NCBI GenBank assembly: GCA_017617355.1
Contig: JAFZWI010000149.1
Coordinates: 1-58,790, forward strand
Direction: 5' to 3'
DNA length: 58,790 nt
Source: Salinivirgaceae bacterium
GTDB taxonomy: Bacteria > Bacteroidota > Bacteroidia > Bacteroidales > SZUA-534
Shown: positions 16,256 to 27,300 of the stretch, piece after piece
How positions within the stretch are numbered: the first letter of the stretch is position 1
Layout: every line of letters begins with the position of its first letter
Position numbers and translations under genes: made by a program
The notes under the pieces: generated by a model
Told to the model about the DNA's origin: nothing
The model's input: the letters and a program-made list of their open reading frames with translations, nothing else
The model's database searches: none

Positions 16256-19200
16256 TTAGAATTTAGCACTAAGGTTCAAACCAAAAATACGGCAAGCCGG
16301 GTTAGTGTACAATTCACCAAACTGTGTGGCCAAATCGCCAAAAGACTCCTGATCAACTGTTGTCGTTTCCGGATCAATGTAATGGTTTGATTTAGGTGTC
16401 CATGTAAATACATTGTTACAGAAGAGTGAAAATGTAACATCAGTAAGCTTTATTGGATCCACCCATGCTTGTGGCAGAGAATACGCCAAACTGATATTAC
16501 GCAATTTAGCATATGAGCGGTCAATCAGATAGGCCTCGCCTCCATGTCCCCAGCCATAATCGTTGAAGTAACTTTGGAAACTACTGTTTGCCAAATACAT
16601 GGGGACAGTATTTTCCGCATATACACCATCTTCAACTTCAACTACCGAATTAGGTATCACAAACGGATTGCGGCCGTTGTATGTTGTTTCTGTGTCATTT
16701 CCAGTAAACTGCATCAAGTTTTTAGTACGTGAGAACATATATCCTCCATAACGGATATCAAGCGCAGCGCTAAGTGTGATTCCGTAAGCGGTCAGTGATG
16801 TAGTTACACCTCCAGTCCATTTATTGTTAATTGATTTGCCGGTTGACTCCACCTTGCTTCCCAAAACGATATTGCCGTTCTCATCAACAATCGTCTTACC
16901 ATCTTCTGTTTGTGTTGGCAGATAAGTGTAGAATGTACCGAGTTCAAGTCCCTTTTCAGCATACATATAAACAGCATCATTTCCTGCAGAGAAACGATAA
17001 ATAGAAATGCGGCCATCCTCAAGACTCTCCGGCATTTCCAAAACTTTGTTCTTGTTCATTGCGAAATTGAAATCAACATCCCAACGCAATTTGTCATTTC
17101 GTACCGGAGTAGTGTTAATCAATAACTCAAATCCGCGGTTGCGCACTTTTCCGACATTTGTAACCTCTGCAGAATATCCACAAGCCGGGTCAACCGGAAG
17201 TTCGAATATCTGGTCATCAGTTGTACGGTTGTAGAACGAAGCGTCGACACCAAGACGGTTTTTAAAGAATTGCAGGTTCAAACCAAACTCAATCTCTTTT
17301 GTCATCTCAGGTTTCAATTTAGTGCTACCTGCAGTTGACGATGTAACAAAAGCATTTTTTCCGGCTATTGGGAAATCTGCGATTCTGCTTTCGTAGTAAC
17401 CGTCAGCTGAAGCCTGCTCGTAACTAATATTGGTACGATATGGATCAGTGTCATTACCTGTTTTACCAAAAGCAAAACGAGCTTTACCGAACGAGAGCAC
17501 ATCGTTTTGTGGAAGCACTTTCGTGAAAATCCAACTCAAAGTGGCACCCGAATAGAAGTAACTATTGGCATCAATAGGCAAAGTTGACGACCAATCGTTA
17601 CGAGCCGAGACCTCCAAATAAACCATATCACCCCATCCAAAAGTGACATCACCGAACAAACCAATTGCACGGCGTTTCTCTTGTCTCTCGTTCAAAAGGT
17701 TTTTGGTTGCTCCATTGCTCAACTGCCAGAAGCCAGTTGCAATGCCTAACTCGTCGGTACGACCTGTTGTGCGAGTGAAGTACCTCTCATTGACGTTTGT
17801 GCCTATGTTTAAATTAACATCGAATTTGTCATCAAGATACCTGTCGGCAAAATTCACAATAACATCATGGTTAAGTTCATACGTACGAGAATAACGAGTA
17901 TAAACATATCCGCTTTGATTCATGCTAGATGGTGCGTAACCATAGTCTTCATTAATAAGAGCGTCATCCAGCTTAATTTCGGGCTTTCCAACTTTCTTAT
18001 CATAATCAGAATAATCAAATCCATAGCGGTAAGTCAGTGTCAATTGCTCGATTGGTGTTACATCCAATTGCAATTTTCCAAACACCTGTTTAGCATCGAT
18101 ATGCATATAATTGTGTTTCAATGCCCAATAAGGGTTTGTGATACCATATGGTGTGTAATATGCTTCAGGAGTGTTGAATGCACTCGACAAATCCTCCATA
18201 TCAACAATGGAAATATCACGCGGCATTTCAAGCAAACCATCGATCACTGTCGTACCCTGATCGTTCTCTACGGCATCGGTTTTAGAGCGAGCAAAACTGA
18301 TGTTAGACGAAAGTTTGAACCAACGGCCTTCATCGTATGTACTTACTAACGATATCACATTACGTTTGAATTTATCGTTATCTGAAGGCATTATACCATC
18401 GTCGCTCGTATAACCATAAGCCAAACGGTATGTGAAATTGTTGTCTTCAGAGGCTGCACTCAAAGCTACGTTATGATTGTTCGACCAGCCAACTTCAAAG
18501 AAATCCTTAACATTGTTTTTCTTAGCCGAATATTCGTGAATATACTGCTGATAGTTCCAAATTGGACCATAAACTTGCATTGAGCCATCCAATTTCGGAC
18601 CCCACGAACCATTTTCTATATATGTCTGCTTGCCATTCCAACCTTGTCCGAATTCGTTTTGAAATTCTGGCAGTACTGAAACAGCATATGCCGACACATT
18701 ACCTGAGTATTCGATTGTGAAGTTCTTATCTGCGCCTTTTTTACCTTTCTTGGTGTTAATAATGATGACACCATTGGCAGCACGCGAGCCGTAAAGAGCA
18801 GTTGCTGCAGCGCCTTTAAGAACGGTCATTGATTCAATATTTTCAGAAGGAATATTTGAGATACCTGATGTGGTCATGTTTTTACCACCAGTACTTGAAG
18901 TGAAATTGTTACCCATCGGAACTCCATCGACAACATACAGCGGTTGGTTACTACCATTGATTGAGCTGAAGCCGCGGATAACGATGTTGCTGACAGAACC
19001 TGGGTCAGACGATGTGCTGTTGACCTGCACACCAGCCACACGGCCCGAAAGAGCGTTGGCCACGTTGGTTGAACGGGCTGTCACAATGTCGTCGCTCTTA
19101 ACTGTGGTGGCAGCGTAACCCAGCGTCTTCTCGGCACGAGTGATACCCATTGCTGTTACCACAATCTCCTCCATGCCAATCGACTCAGGGTCGAGAGTAA

Positions 19201-19477
19201 CGTTGAAGGTTGTTGTAGAACCGATAGGAACCTCCTTGGTCTGCATACCCATAAATGAGAAGACCAAAGCTTCAGCATCATCTGGAACTTTCAAACTAAA
19301 ATTACCATCAAAATCGGTAATTGTTCCCTGTGTAGTCCCTTTCAGAATCACATTAACGCCTGGCAATGGTTGGTTATCCTCCGAAGAGATAACTGTACCG
19401 CTCAAGCTCTTTTGTGCAAAAAGTTGCTGTACGCCAAGAGACAACAAGCATACCAGCAACATCGTAAATTTCTTCAT
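16256..19477 (-). CDS. SusC/RagA-family TonB-dependent outer-membrane transporter
   Basis: This 1073-aa protein has a signal peptide (CLLSLGVQQLFAQ) and then a carboxypeptidase-regulatory-like domain (SGTVISSEDNQPLPGVNVIL). A plug domain follows, with the SusC hallmarks SNIVIRGFSS, QPLYVVDGVP, MTVLKGAAATALYGSRA and NGVIIINTKKG. The rest is a roughly 22-stranded barrel ending IFGLNLSAKF with the terminal aromatic. It imports substrate across the outer membrane using TonB energy, as a dimer of SusCD pairs. The ExbB-ExbD-TonB operon at 33.8 kb could energise it. The accessory gene set downstream suggests oligopeptides rather than glycans, by analogy with BT2264-2261. Confidence 0.95.
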   Translation of the reverse strand: MKKFTMLLVCLLSLGVQQLFAQKSLSGTVISSEDNQPLPGVNVILKGTTQGTITDFDGNFSLKVPDDAEALVFSFMGMQTKEVPIGSTTTFNVTLDPESIGMEEIVVTAMGITRAEKTLGYAATTVKSDDIVTARSTNVANALSGRVAGVQVNSTSSDPGSVSNIVIRGFSSINGSNQPLYVVDGVPMGNNFTSSTGGKNMTTSGISNIPSENIESMTVLKGAAATALYGSRAANGVIIINTKKGKKGADKNFTIEYSGNVSAYAVSVLPEFQNEFGQGWNGKQTYIENGSWGPKLDGSMQVYGPIWNYQQYIHEYSAKKNNVKDFFEVGWSNNHNVALSAASEDNNFTYRLAYGYTSDDGIMPSDNDKFKRNVISLVSTYDEGRWFKLSSNISFARSKTDAVENDQGTTVIDGLLEMPRDISIVDMEDLSSAFNTPEAYYTPYGITNPYWALKHNYMHIDAKQVFGKLQLDVTPIEQLTLTYRYGFDYSDYDKKVGKPEIKLDDALINEDYGYAPSSMNQSGYVYTRYSRTYELNHDVIVNFADRYLDDKFDVNLNIGTNVNERYFTRTTGRTDELGIATGFWQLSNGATKNLLNERQEKRRAIGLFGDVTFGWGDMVYLEVSARNDWSSTLPIDANSYFYSGATLSWIFTKVLPQNDVLSFGKARFAFGKTGNDTDPYRTNISYEQASADGYYESRIADFPIAGKNAFVTSSTAGSTKLKPEMTKEIEFGLNLQFFKNRLGVDASFYNRTTDDQIFELPVDPACGYSAEVTNVGKVRNRGFELLINTTPVRNDKLRWDVDFNFAMNKNKVLEMPESLEDGRISIYRFSAGNDAVYMYAEKGLELGTFYTYLPTQTEDGKTIVDENGNIVLGSKVESTGKSINNKWTGGVTTSLTAYGITLSAALDIRYGGYMFSRTKNLMQFTGNDTETTYNGRNPFVIPNSVVEVEDGVYAENTVPMYLANSSFQSYFNDYGWGHGGEAYLIDRSYAKLRNISLAYSLPQAWVDPIKLTDVTFSLFCNNVFTWTPKSNHYIDPETTTVDQESFGDLATQFGELYTNPACRIFGLNLSAKF

Positions 19478-19557
19478 ACTTGATGAAATTAAATTAAAGA
19501 TTAGTTGCTATACCAATCGGCAAAGTAATACAAAAGCTTAGTTTTTTGCAAGTGTTT

Positions 19558-19581
19558 TTAAAAAATGCGTGTTTTTCGCAA
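19558..19581 (-). terminator. Weak terminator after pcrA
   Basis: On the minus strand TTGCG and CGCA form a short stem around AAAAACA, followed by TTTTTT. The stem is short, so termination may be partial; it lies between pcrA and susC. Confidence 0.4.
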
Positions 19582-19584
19582 CTA

Positions 19585-21897
19585 TTACTCCACAACTTGC
19601 AACTTGGCGAATTTCAGAAGTAGTTTCTTCTCGCCGGCTTTGGGAAAGAAGATTATAGCCGAGCGGCTGTCGGCATCGCCGTCCATACGGAGCACCTTTC
19701 CCTGACCGAACACCGAGTGTAAAACCGTTACTCCCGGACGAATGCTGCTCACCGGCGACGGTGTGATATCGGCTGACTGGTTCGAAGGTTGGCGAAGCTG
19801 ATGCAGACGCTGCTTGGCCGCAAACGAAGCACCCGTCGGGATTTTAGTCTGTCCGAATGAACCAACCGAATGTTCGCCACCGCCAAAGCCAAAACTGCCG
19901 GAACTGAATGTAGGGCGCGATGAGAAATGCGAGACACCATGCGACAGATACTGCGGGTCGATGTCCTTGATGAAACGGCTCGGAGTTACCGACTCATGCG
20001 CACCACCATATTTTGAGCGGCTGCGGCAGAACGACAATGTGGCCTGCTGCTTGGCGCGTGTGAGTGCCACATAAAACAAACGGCGCTCCTCCTCAATCTC
20101 CTGCTGGCTGTAAACCGACCTTCCCGACGGGAAAAGCCCCTCCTCCATTCCCACAACATAGACAAACGGAAACTCAAGTCCCTTGGCAGAATGAATTGTC
20201 ATAAGTGTAACGCTGTCGAGACTTTCTGTCTTTTTGTTGTCTTGGTCAGTTATGAGTGCCACATTCTCGATAAAGCCAGATATTGTTGGCGTATTGCTCT
20301 CGGAAAAATTGGCTGACACATAATCGTTTATACCATTCAGCAACTCCTCGATGTTCTGCAAACGGCTCTGGTCCTCAACATCGCCCGAATTGGCATATTC
20401 GTTTTTAATCCCGACCTTATCTATTATGTTACGAGCCATATCGTAAGCGTCAAGCGTGGAGGCTTGCGCTGCAAACTCCTCGATAATCTGCAGAAAAGCG
20501 TTTATCTTGTTTATGGCTGCCGATTTCAAACCTGACGGATTCGCGTTCAGATTCTTGACAATCCGCCACATACTGCAATTGTTCGCCCGTGCGGCATCCG
20601 AAATGTGTGTTATTGTTGTCTCGCCAATTCCGCGAGCAGGATAGTTGATTGCGCGTTTCAGAGCCTCGTCGTCATCAGGATTGACAATCAGTCGGAAATA
20701 GGCGATAACATCTTTAATCTCCTTGCGCTGATAGAACGACTGACCGCCGTAGATGCGGTAAGGAAAATTCCGTTTGCGTAGCGCCTCCTCGAACACGCGG
20801 CTTTGTGCATTGGTTCGGTAGAGGATTGCAAAATCGTTATAATGCATACGGTTCTCGTGCATATTCCTGAATATGTCGCCAACAACATTATAACTCTCCT
20901 CAATGTCGGTCATGGCCTCAATCACTTTGATTGGTGCTCCCTCATCACCTTCCGAAAAAACATCCTTCGGAATCTGATGCTGATTCTTCTTAATCAAACT
21001 GTTAGCTGCCGAGACAATGGTCTGTGTAGAACGGTAGTTCTGCTCCAGCTTGAACAGCTTGCAGTTGGGATAATCGCTCTGGAAATTAAGTATATTCTCG
21101 ATTTTAGCGCCACGGAACGAGTAGATGCTCTGCGCATCGTCGCCCACAACGCAAATGTTCTGATGCTGTTGCGCCAGCTTTTTGATTATCAGATATTGCG
21201 AGAAGTTAGTATCCTGGTACTCATCGACCAAGATGTATTTGAATTTAGTCTGATACTTGTCCAAGACATCGGGATTGTCGCGGAAAAGAACATTTGTAAA
21301 AAGCAGCAAATCATCGAAATCCATTGCGGCAGCCTGCTTGCAACGTATGGTGTAACGCTTGTATATTGTGCCTATAAGCGGCATTTTGTTGGCGGTATCG
21401 GCGGCCTGCAACTCACTGTTGGCCAGATAAGCGTCACAAGTCACAAGGTTGTTTTTCGCCATTGATATGCGGCTCATTATGTGGTTCACCTTGTAAACAT
21501 CATCGGGCAGCTTCATCTCTTTGACTATCTCTTTCAGCACGCTTTTCGAGTCGGTTGTATCGTATATGGTGTAGGTGGAAGGGAAGCCGAGCCGCTCACT
21601 CTCGATACGCAGAATCTTGCTGAAAATGGAGTGAAATGTGCCCATTACAAGGTCTTTGGCATTCTCGTTGCCGACAAGCGTGGCAATACGGTTCTGCATC
21701 TCGCGCGCAGCTTTATTGGTAAATGTCAGGGCTAGGATATTCCATGGTTTCACGCCATTGGCAAGCAGATGCGCAATGCGGTAGGTGAGCACACGCGTCT
21801 TGCCCGAACCGGCACCAGCCACAATCAGGCTTGGCCCAGTGGTAGCCTGCACTGCGGCACGCTGCACATCGTTGAGTTGGTCGAGATAGTTTTGCAT
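19585..21897 (-). CDS. pcrA: ATP-dependent DNA helicase, UvrD/PcrA family (SF1A)
   Basis: This 770-aa protein has all SF1A motifs: Q motif and motif I (LIVAGAGSGKTRVLTYR), Ia (LALTFTNKAAREM), II (ILVDEYQDTN), III (VVGDDAQSIYSFRGA), IV (LEQNYRST), V (LMTIHSAKGLEFPFVYVVGMEEGLFP) and VI (RRLFYVALTRAK). The C-terminal tail after a linker (TVLHSVFGQGKVLRMDG) is the Tudor-like PcrA domain that binds RNA polymerase. This favours PcrA over Rep. It unwinds DNA 3'-5' in nucleotide-excision and mismatch repair and in transcription-coupled repair. It is a single gene divergent from the T9SS cargo gene. Confidence 0.93.
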   Translation of the reverse strand: MQNYLDQLNDVQRAAVQATTGPSLIVAGAGSGKTRVLTYRIAHLLANGVKPWNILALTFTNKAAREMQNRIATLVGNENAKDLVMGTFHSIFSKILRIESERLGFPSTYTIYDTTDSKSVLKEIVKEMKLPDDVYKVNHIMSRISMAKNNLVTCDAYLANSELQAADTANKMPLIGTIYKRYTIRCKQAAAMDFDDLLLFTNVLFRDNPDVLDKYQTKFKYILVDEYQDTNFSQYLIIKKLAQQHQNICVVGDDAQSIYSFRGAKIENILNFQSDYPNCKLFKLEQNYRSTQTIVSAANSLIKKNQHQIPKDVFSEGDEGAPIKVIEAMTDIEESYNVVGDIFRNMHENRMHYNDFAILYRTNAQSRVFEEALRKRNFPYRIYGGQSFYQRKEIKDVIAYFRLIVNPDDDEALKRAINYPARGIGETTITHISDAARANNCSMWRIVKNLNANPSGLKSAAINKINAFLQIIEEFAAQASTLDAYDMARNIIDKVGIKNEYANSGDVEDQSRLQNIEELLNGINDYVSANFSESNTPTISGFIENVALITDQDNKKTESLDSVTLMTIHSAKGLEFPFVYVVGMEEGLFPSGRSVYSQQEIEEERRLFYVALTRAKQQATLSFCRSRSKYGGAHESVTPSRFIKDIDPQYLSHGVSHFSSRPTFSSGSFGFGGGEHSVGSFGQTKIPTGASFAAKQRLHQLRQPSNQSADITPSPVSSIRPGVTVLHSVFGQGKVLRMDGDADSRSAIIFFPKAGEKKLLLKFAKLQVVE

Positions 21898-22058
21898 TAT
21901 TAATAGGTATCAGACGGCAACAAATTACGGCAAAAAAGTTGAGCAATCGGAAATGTCGGCTGACATAGTTTTTAACAAAAAGGCAAATCGAATCATTTGC
22001 CCTAATTTTTATAATATTGCAGACGATTTTGAGTTATAACTACCTACACATAATCAGA

Positions 22059-23441
22059 ATGAGCCGACATTTATTGCTAACTCTACTTTGCATCTGCATG
22101 CTGACAGGCAACAGCTTGGCTCAGATTTCGGCCGACGCAAACCGTGTCGACTCCACAAAATACAGCACCGACAGCATTGCCAACGACCCGATATTCATCT
22201 ACTACTCCGACCCGCGCGGCTTCAACACATCGGGAACGCTGACAGCAACCGTGCCCGACAGCACCAATCTGACTTTTAATTGGTATAAATACAACGAGCG
22301 CACATCGGCTTTCGACATAAAACTAAAAACCGAAACTGCCGACCGGCAATCGGTTCAGGAAGACTGCACGCAAGGCGGCTACAAAGTTGCCGTCAGCAAT
22401 GCCAACAACACCTGGGACACAGCGTTTTACGCATGGATTTTCCAAAACGAATTCAATGTCAGCGGAATAAACGTGTACAACTCCACTTGCGAGATAATGG
22501 AGCTGCGCACAACAATGGCCTACGACGAGGAGTTTGAGTATTTTGACCGCGTCAGCGGCGAGAAACTGACTTTCTTCAACGAGAAAATCAACAATCTGAA
22601 ATACCAATGGGAATCGACACCAAAGGGCGGCGACATACCGTCGGTGCGCAACCCGAGTTTCAAAGCCCCGACCAAACCGACTATCTACCGACTGAGCGTG
22701 AGCAACGCCTACGGCGAGACGCGCACCAAGAAACTTGAAATTGAGGAGGGCGACCATAACGGCGACGGCAACCTCTACCTGAAAGCCGTGAAAGCCGCTT
22801 TCTCAGTATATCGCGATTATGTTCCTGAAAACGAAACCGACAGCTCGGGACAAGCTCCGTTAGCCGTACAATTTTCCGACAGTTCGGAAAACGCCACCGA
22901 ATGGTGTTGGTATTTCTACAAACAACTCGACCGGCGCCGTTTTGAAGTTGACTCGTTGTTGTGCGACTCCGTCAATCTGCAAATACCTGAGCCTTTGATA
23001 TATACAATGCCAAACCAGAAATACGGCTACGATGTGGCTTTGTGCGTGAAAGGCCCAGTATATATGCAGAACGGTGTGGAAAACCAATGCCACGACCGCC
23101 TGTTGAAAGAAGAATACATAAATGTCGATTCGTCGTTCATTGCCAAAAAATCGGACATTCCGAACGCCTTCACACCTGGCGGCGCGAACCCAAAATTTGT
23201 TTTCCAAGATGAGTCGATGCCGCGCTCGATACGCTCGTTCAGCATAAAAATCTACAACCGCTGGGGGCTTAAAATCTACAGCTACGAGGACAACAACGGC
23301 AGCTGGGACGGCTGGGATGGTGAGACAATCGGTTTCGGCGCGGCGCCCGCTGGCGTCTATTACTACACCATTGTTGCCGAGGGTTGGAACAACGAGACAT
23401 TCCGCCGCAACGGCTATGTGCATCTGTTCCGACAAAAGTGA
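22059..23441 (+). CDS. T9SS cargo protein with PKD-like domain and type-B (gliding-motility) C-terminal sorting domain
   Basis: The predicted protein is 460 aa. I chose the ATG at 22059 (MSRHLLLTLLCICML) because a normal signal peptide ending NSLAQ follows; the earlier in-frame ATG at 22017 adds 14 unlikely residues. The middle contains PKD/immunoglobulin-like beta domains (APLAVQFSDSSENATEWCWYF near residues 265-285). The C-terminal about 90 residues fit the CHU_C type-B sorting signal: NAFTPGGANPKFVF, then IKIYNRWGLKIY, GSWDGW, GVYYYTIVAEGW and GYVHLFRQK. Such domains direct secretion by the type IX system and surface attachment. This is evidence that the organism has a T9SS, whose core genes are not in this window. 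Many Cys residues suggest disulfides. The binding function is unknown. Confidence 0.85.
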   Translation: MSRHLLLTLLCICMLTGNSLAQISADANRVDSTKYSTDSIANDPIFIYYSDPRGFNTSGTLTATVPDSTNLTFNWYKYNERTSAFDIKLKTETADRQSVQEDCTQGGYKVAVSNANNTWDTAFYAWIFQNEFNVSGINVYNSTCEIMELRTTMAYDEEFEYFDRVSGEKLTFFNEKINNLKYQWESTPKGGDIPSVRNPSFKAPTKPTIYRLSVSNAYGETRTKKLEIEEGDHNGDGNLYLKAVKAAFSVYRDYVPENETDSSGQAPLAVQFSDSSENATEWCWYFYKQLDRRRFEVDSLLCDSVNLQIPEPLIYTMPNQKYGYDVALCVKGPVYMQNGVENQCHDRLLKEEYINVDSSFIAKKSDIPNAFTPGGANPKFVFQDESMPRSIRSFSIKIYNRWGLKIYSYEDNNGSWDGWDGETIGFGAAPAGVYYYTIVAEGWNNETFRRNGYVHLFRQK

Positions 23442-23530
23442 TTCTTTGTGTAGTTTAATAGGTTTAAACGCTTCGCTGTTTAACAGGCTTAACGCTCCAA
23501 ACTCAATCCTTCAATCAGTCAGTTATTCAA

Positions 23531-24184
23531 TCATTGCTGCACCATTCCGTCCTGCATGGTTATAGTGCGGTCCGACATTTGCGCCAATCCCATATCGTGA
23601 GTTACAATCACAAAAGTCTGGTTGAATTTGTCGCGTAAATCGAAAAAGAGTTTGTGCAGTTCCTCTTTGTTGTGAGTGTCGAGGTTGCCCGAAGGCTCGT
23701 CGGCTAAAATAACCTCGGGGCTGTTGATGAGCGCCCGCGCCACAGCCACACGCTGTTGCTCACCGCCCGACATCTCCTTCGGCTTATGATTCAAGCGATG
23801 GCCAAGATTCAGAAACTCGAGAAGCTCACGCGCACGCTCCTCGCAACGGCGGCGTGTGCTATTGTTAATCAAGGCTGGAATCATCACATTCTCAATGGCT
23901 GTAAACTCCGGCAGAAGCTGATGACTTTGGAAAACAAAACCAAGATTCTGGTTGCGGAACTTCGAAATGTTGCGCTCCGACAACGCCGTAACATCGGTGT
24001 TGCCAATAACCACGCGCCCACGGTCGGGACGCAGCAATGTGCCAATTATTTGCAACAGTGTTGTCTTTCCGGCACCGCTCTTGCCAACTATCGACACTAT
24101 CTCGCCTTGTTTCACCTGCAGATTGATGCCTTTCAGCACCTCAACATCGCCATACGATTTGTGAATATCTGTAATCTCTATCAT
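23531..24184 (-). CDS. lolD: Lipoprotein-release ABC transporter ATP-binding protein
   Basis: This is a 217-aa protein when started at the ATG at 24184 ([17 protein letters not shown]). The frame is open a further 33 codons upstream, but that part overlaps the secDF terminator hairpin and has no ABC character, so I reject it. Walker A is GKSGAGKT (34-41), followed by the Q-loop [14 protein letters not shown], the signature [15 protein letters not shown], Walker [13 protein letters not shown] and the H-loop VTHD. This is the LolD/MacB/FtsE class; short length and the [16 protein letters not shown] stretch favour LolD, which powers release of lipoproteins from the inner membrane with LolC/E. 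No permease gene is adjacent, which is common in Bacteroidota. Confidence 0.85.
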   Translation of the reverse strand: MIEITDIHKSYGDVEVLKGINLQVKQGEIVSIVGKSGAGKTTLLQIIGTLLRPDRGRVVIGNTDVTALSERNISKFRNQNLGFVFQSHQLLPEFTAIENVMIPALINNSTRRRCEERARELLEFLNLGHRLNHKPKEMSGGEQQRVAVARALINSPEVILADEPSGNLDTHNKEELHKLFFDLRDKFNQTFVIVTHDMGLAQMSDRTITMQDGMVQQ

Positions 24185-24247
24185 CGCCTTAAAATGAATG
24201 TGTAAAGATAAACAACGCCGACACAACAGCAAACCAAGAGTGATAAA

Positions 24248-24280
24248 AACAAAAAGGGCCGCTCTTGCGAACAGCCCTTT
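24248..24280 (-). terminator. Terminator of secDF
   Basis: On the minus strand AAAGGGCTGTTC pairs with GAGCGGCCCTTT (two G-U pairs) around a GCAA tetraloop, followed by TTTTTGTTTTT. It lies 20 bp after the secDF stop codon. Confidence 0.88.
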
Positions 24281-24300
24281 CAAACTATTATATGTCTAAC

Positions 24301-27300
24301 CTATTTTGCAGCTTCTGCAGCCTTACGCTCTTTGCGCGAAAGAAGGTCGTAAGTGATTGGTGTTGCGACAAATATTGATGAGTAAGTACCAACTGCGATA
24401 CCAATCAACATAGCAAAGATGAATCCGCGGATAACCTCGCCGCCGAAGATGAAGATGATAATCAACACAAGCAATGTTGTGATAGATGTGTTGATTGTAC
24501 GAGCCAACGTGCTGTTGATAGCTGCGTTAATCAAATCCTTAAGCGAGTGCTTTGTCATAATGGTCTGATACTCACGGATACGGTCGAACACAACCACGGT
24601 GTCGTTGATTGAGTAACCAACCACTGTCAAGATTGCGGCGATGAACGACTGGTCAATCGACATTGAGAACGGCATGATGCTGTAAGTCAGCGAGTAGATA
24701 CCGAACACGAACAAAGTATCGTGTGCCAATGCAACCAGACCGCCAAGACCGAATTGCCATTTCTTGAATCGGAAGGCAATGTAGAGGAAGATGACGATGA
24801 GTGAGAACAACACTGCCCATGCTGCCGATGTCTTGATATCCTCGGCGATTGTGGCGCCAACCTTCTCCGAACTCATACGGTAATCGTTCTTGAAATCCTC
24901 GAACGTTGTTCCTGCCGGAAGCATATTCTGCAATGCGATGTAGAATTTAACCTCAACAATATCGTCGACTGAAGGCTCGCCCTTGGTGTATTGTTTTGCC
25001 TCTGCAATATCGGCATCGGTAGCCACCGAGCCAGCCTCGTACAGATATTTAGTAGTGATTTTCACTTGCTCGTTGCCACCGTAGGTCTTAACCTCAGGAG
25101 TCTCGCCAATAACTTCGGCAATGGCGTTCTGCACGGCGATGGTGCTAACAGGTTTGTCGAAGCGAACCACGTAGGTGCGGCCACCAGTGAAGTCAACACC
25201 GAAGTCGAGACTGCGAGTGCAAAGCGATATAACACCTGCAAGCAATACCACACCCGAAATAATATAGCTGTATTTGCGGGCGCCGATGAAATTGATTTTT
25301 GTATTCTTGAAAGCGCGCGCTGTAAGAGGTGTCGCAAAAGAAGGAGTCTTCTCTTTGGCAAGCATGCGCTCGAAAATCAGACGTGTGATGAAGATTGAAG
25401 TGAACAACGATGCCAAAATACCGATGCCGAGAGTTACAGCGAAACCGTGGATTGGACCGTCGCCGAACTTACCAAGAACAAGAGCGGTAAGCAAGGTTGT
25501 GATGTTAGAGTCGAGGATTGCCGAGTAAGCGTTAGAGTAACCGTCTTTCACAGCTTGTTTGATACCCTTGCCCGAAGCAATCTCCTCTTTAATACGCTCG
25601 TAGATAAGTACGTTGGAGTCGACCGCCATACCAAGAGTAAGCACGATACCTGCAATACCTGACAATGTAAGAACTGCTCCCAACGAAGCAAGCACTCCGA
25701 AGATGAAGAACACGTTCAAGAACAATGCAACGTTGGCCGCAAAACCACCTGTACGATAGTATAACAGCATATAAACAAGCACAAGAACAAATGCAATTAT
25801 GAACGACCACATTCCCTTGTCGATTGACTCCTGACCAAGTGAAGGACCTACAATTGTCTCCTGCTCGATGCGGGCCGGTGCCGGCATCTTACCCGATTTC
25901 AAGATGTTGGCCAAGTCTTTTGCCTCAGTAACTGTAAAGTTACCGGTGATTGAAGAGCGGCCGCCCTTGATTTCGCTTTGAACAACAGGATAACTATATA
26001 CATAATTGTCGAGAACGATAGCGACACATTTGCCGATGTTCTCTTTGGTGATGCGAGCCCATTTGCGAGCGCCCTCAGCGTTCATGCTCATCGAAACCTC
26101 CGATGAACCACGGCCTTGAGTGTACTCGTCAGAAGCGTCGGTAACAACGCTGCCCGAAAGAGCAGGCTGACCATCGCGGCTGGTAACCTTGATAGCGATA
26201 AGCTCGAAGATGTTGCCGGCCTCGTCGATTGACTTAACACCCCACAACAGACGAAGGTTGTGCGGGAACTCAGCTTTAACGCGCGGGTCGTTCAACATTG
26301 CGTTAACGGCTGCGGTATCTTTAAAGTGGCAGTAACCGATAGCTGCGCCCTGCAACGGACGGCCGTCTTGTGAGTAACGCGGCTGCAGCAAGGCAAACAA
26401 TGGGTAGTCTTTAGCTACATTTGTGTTTGTAACAGCTGCAGTGTCAGCATCCTCTTGAAGTTTGTCAATCAACGAGTTCGACTCTTTCTCCTCGGTTGGT
26501 TGAGCAGCTTCGGCTTGAACTGGAGCTGCATTACTTGATTCAGCCTCTTTCAAATCGTTGATTTCCTTGATTTTTGTATTTGCAGCATACAGATATTGCT
26601 GAACCTCGGTGTTGTCGAATGTTTCCCAGAACTCGAGGTTGGCTGTTCCCTGTAACAGCTTGCGGACACGCTCCGAGTCTTTGATACCCGGCAACTCAAC
26701 CAAGATGCGGCCTGTGTTACCCAAACGCTGAATGTTTGGCTGAGCCACACCGAAACGGTCGATACGGGTGCGGAGGATTTGGAACGAGTTGGCGATTGCG
26801 GCTTCCGTCTCATCACGCAAAACGTTCAGTACCTCAGCGTTGGTTGAGTTAACATTTACCTTGCCGCGCAAAACCGTTGTATTGAATATTGCGGCCAGCT
26901 CGGCGTTAGGGTCAATCTTCTCAAAACATTGTCCGAACAGAGTGACAAAGTTTGTCTGACCACCCTCGGCCTTCTGCATATCCTTAGCCATTCTAATGGC
27001 CTGACGGAAAGTTGAGTCGGTACTATAGTTCGACAACGAATTGATGACATCGACCACGCTCACCTCAAGAATGACGTTCATACCGCCCTTCAAATCAAGA
27101 CCGAGGTTGATTTCACGTTCTTTACATTCACGATAAGTGAAATTCTTCAAGAAGAAGAAATTGTAAACCGGTTCACTTGCCAATGAGTCCAAATAGTTGT
27201 TGTATTTGGTCAGATTCAAATTACCGTCAGCCTCTGTTGCTATGGCAGTGGCTTTCTTTTCTTCACGCGTTGTTACTACTGTAAAAAACAATTGATACAG

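Noticed and set aside
24185-24283. An N-terminal extension of LolD by 33 residues with a hydrophobic segment
   Set aside because: The extension overlaps the secDF terminator hairpin and is not part of the ABC fold; the ATG at 24184 gives the normal 217-aa length.
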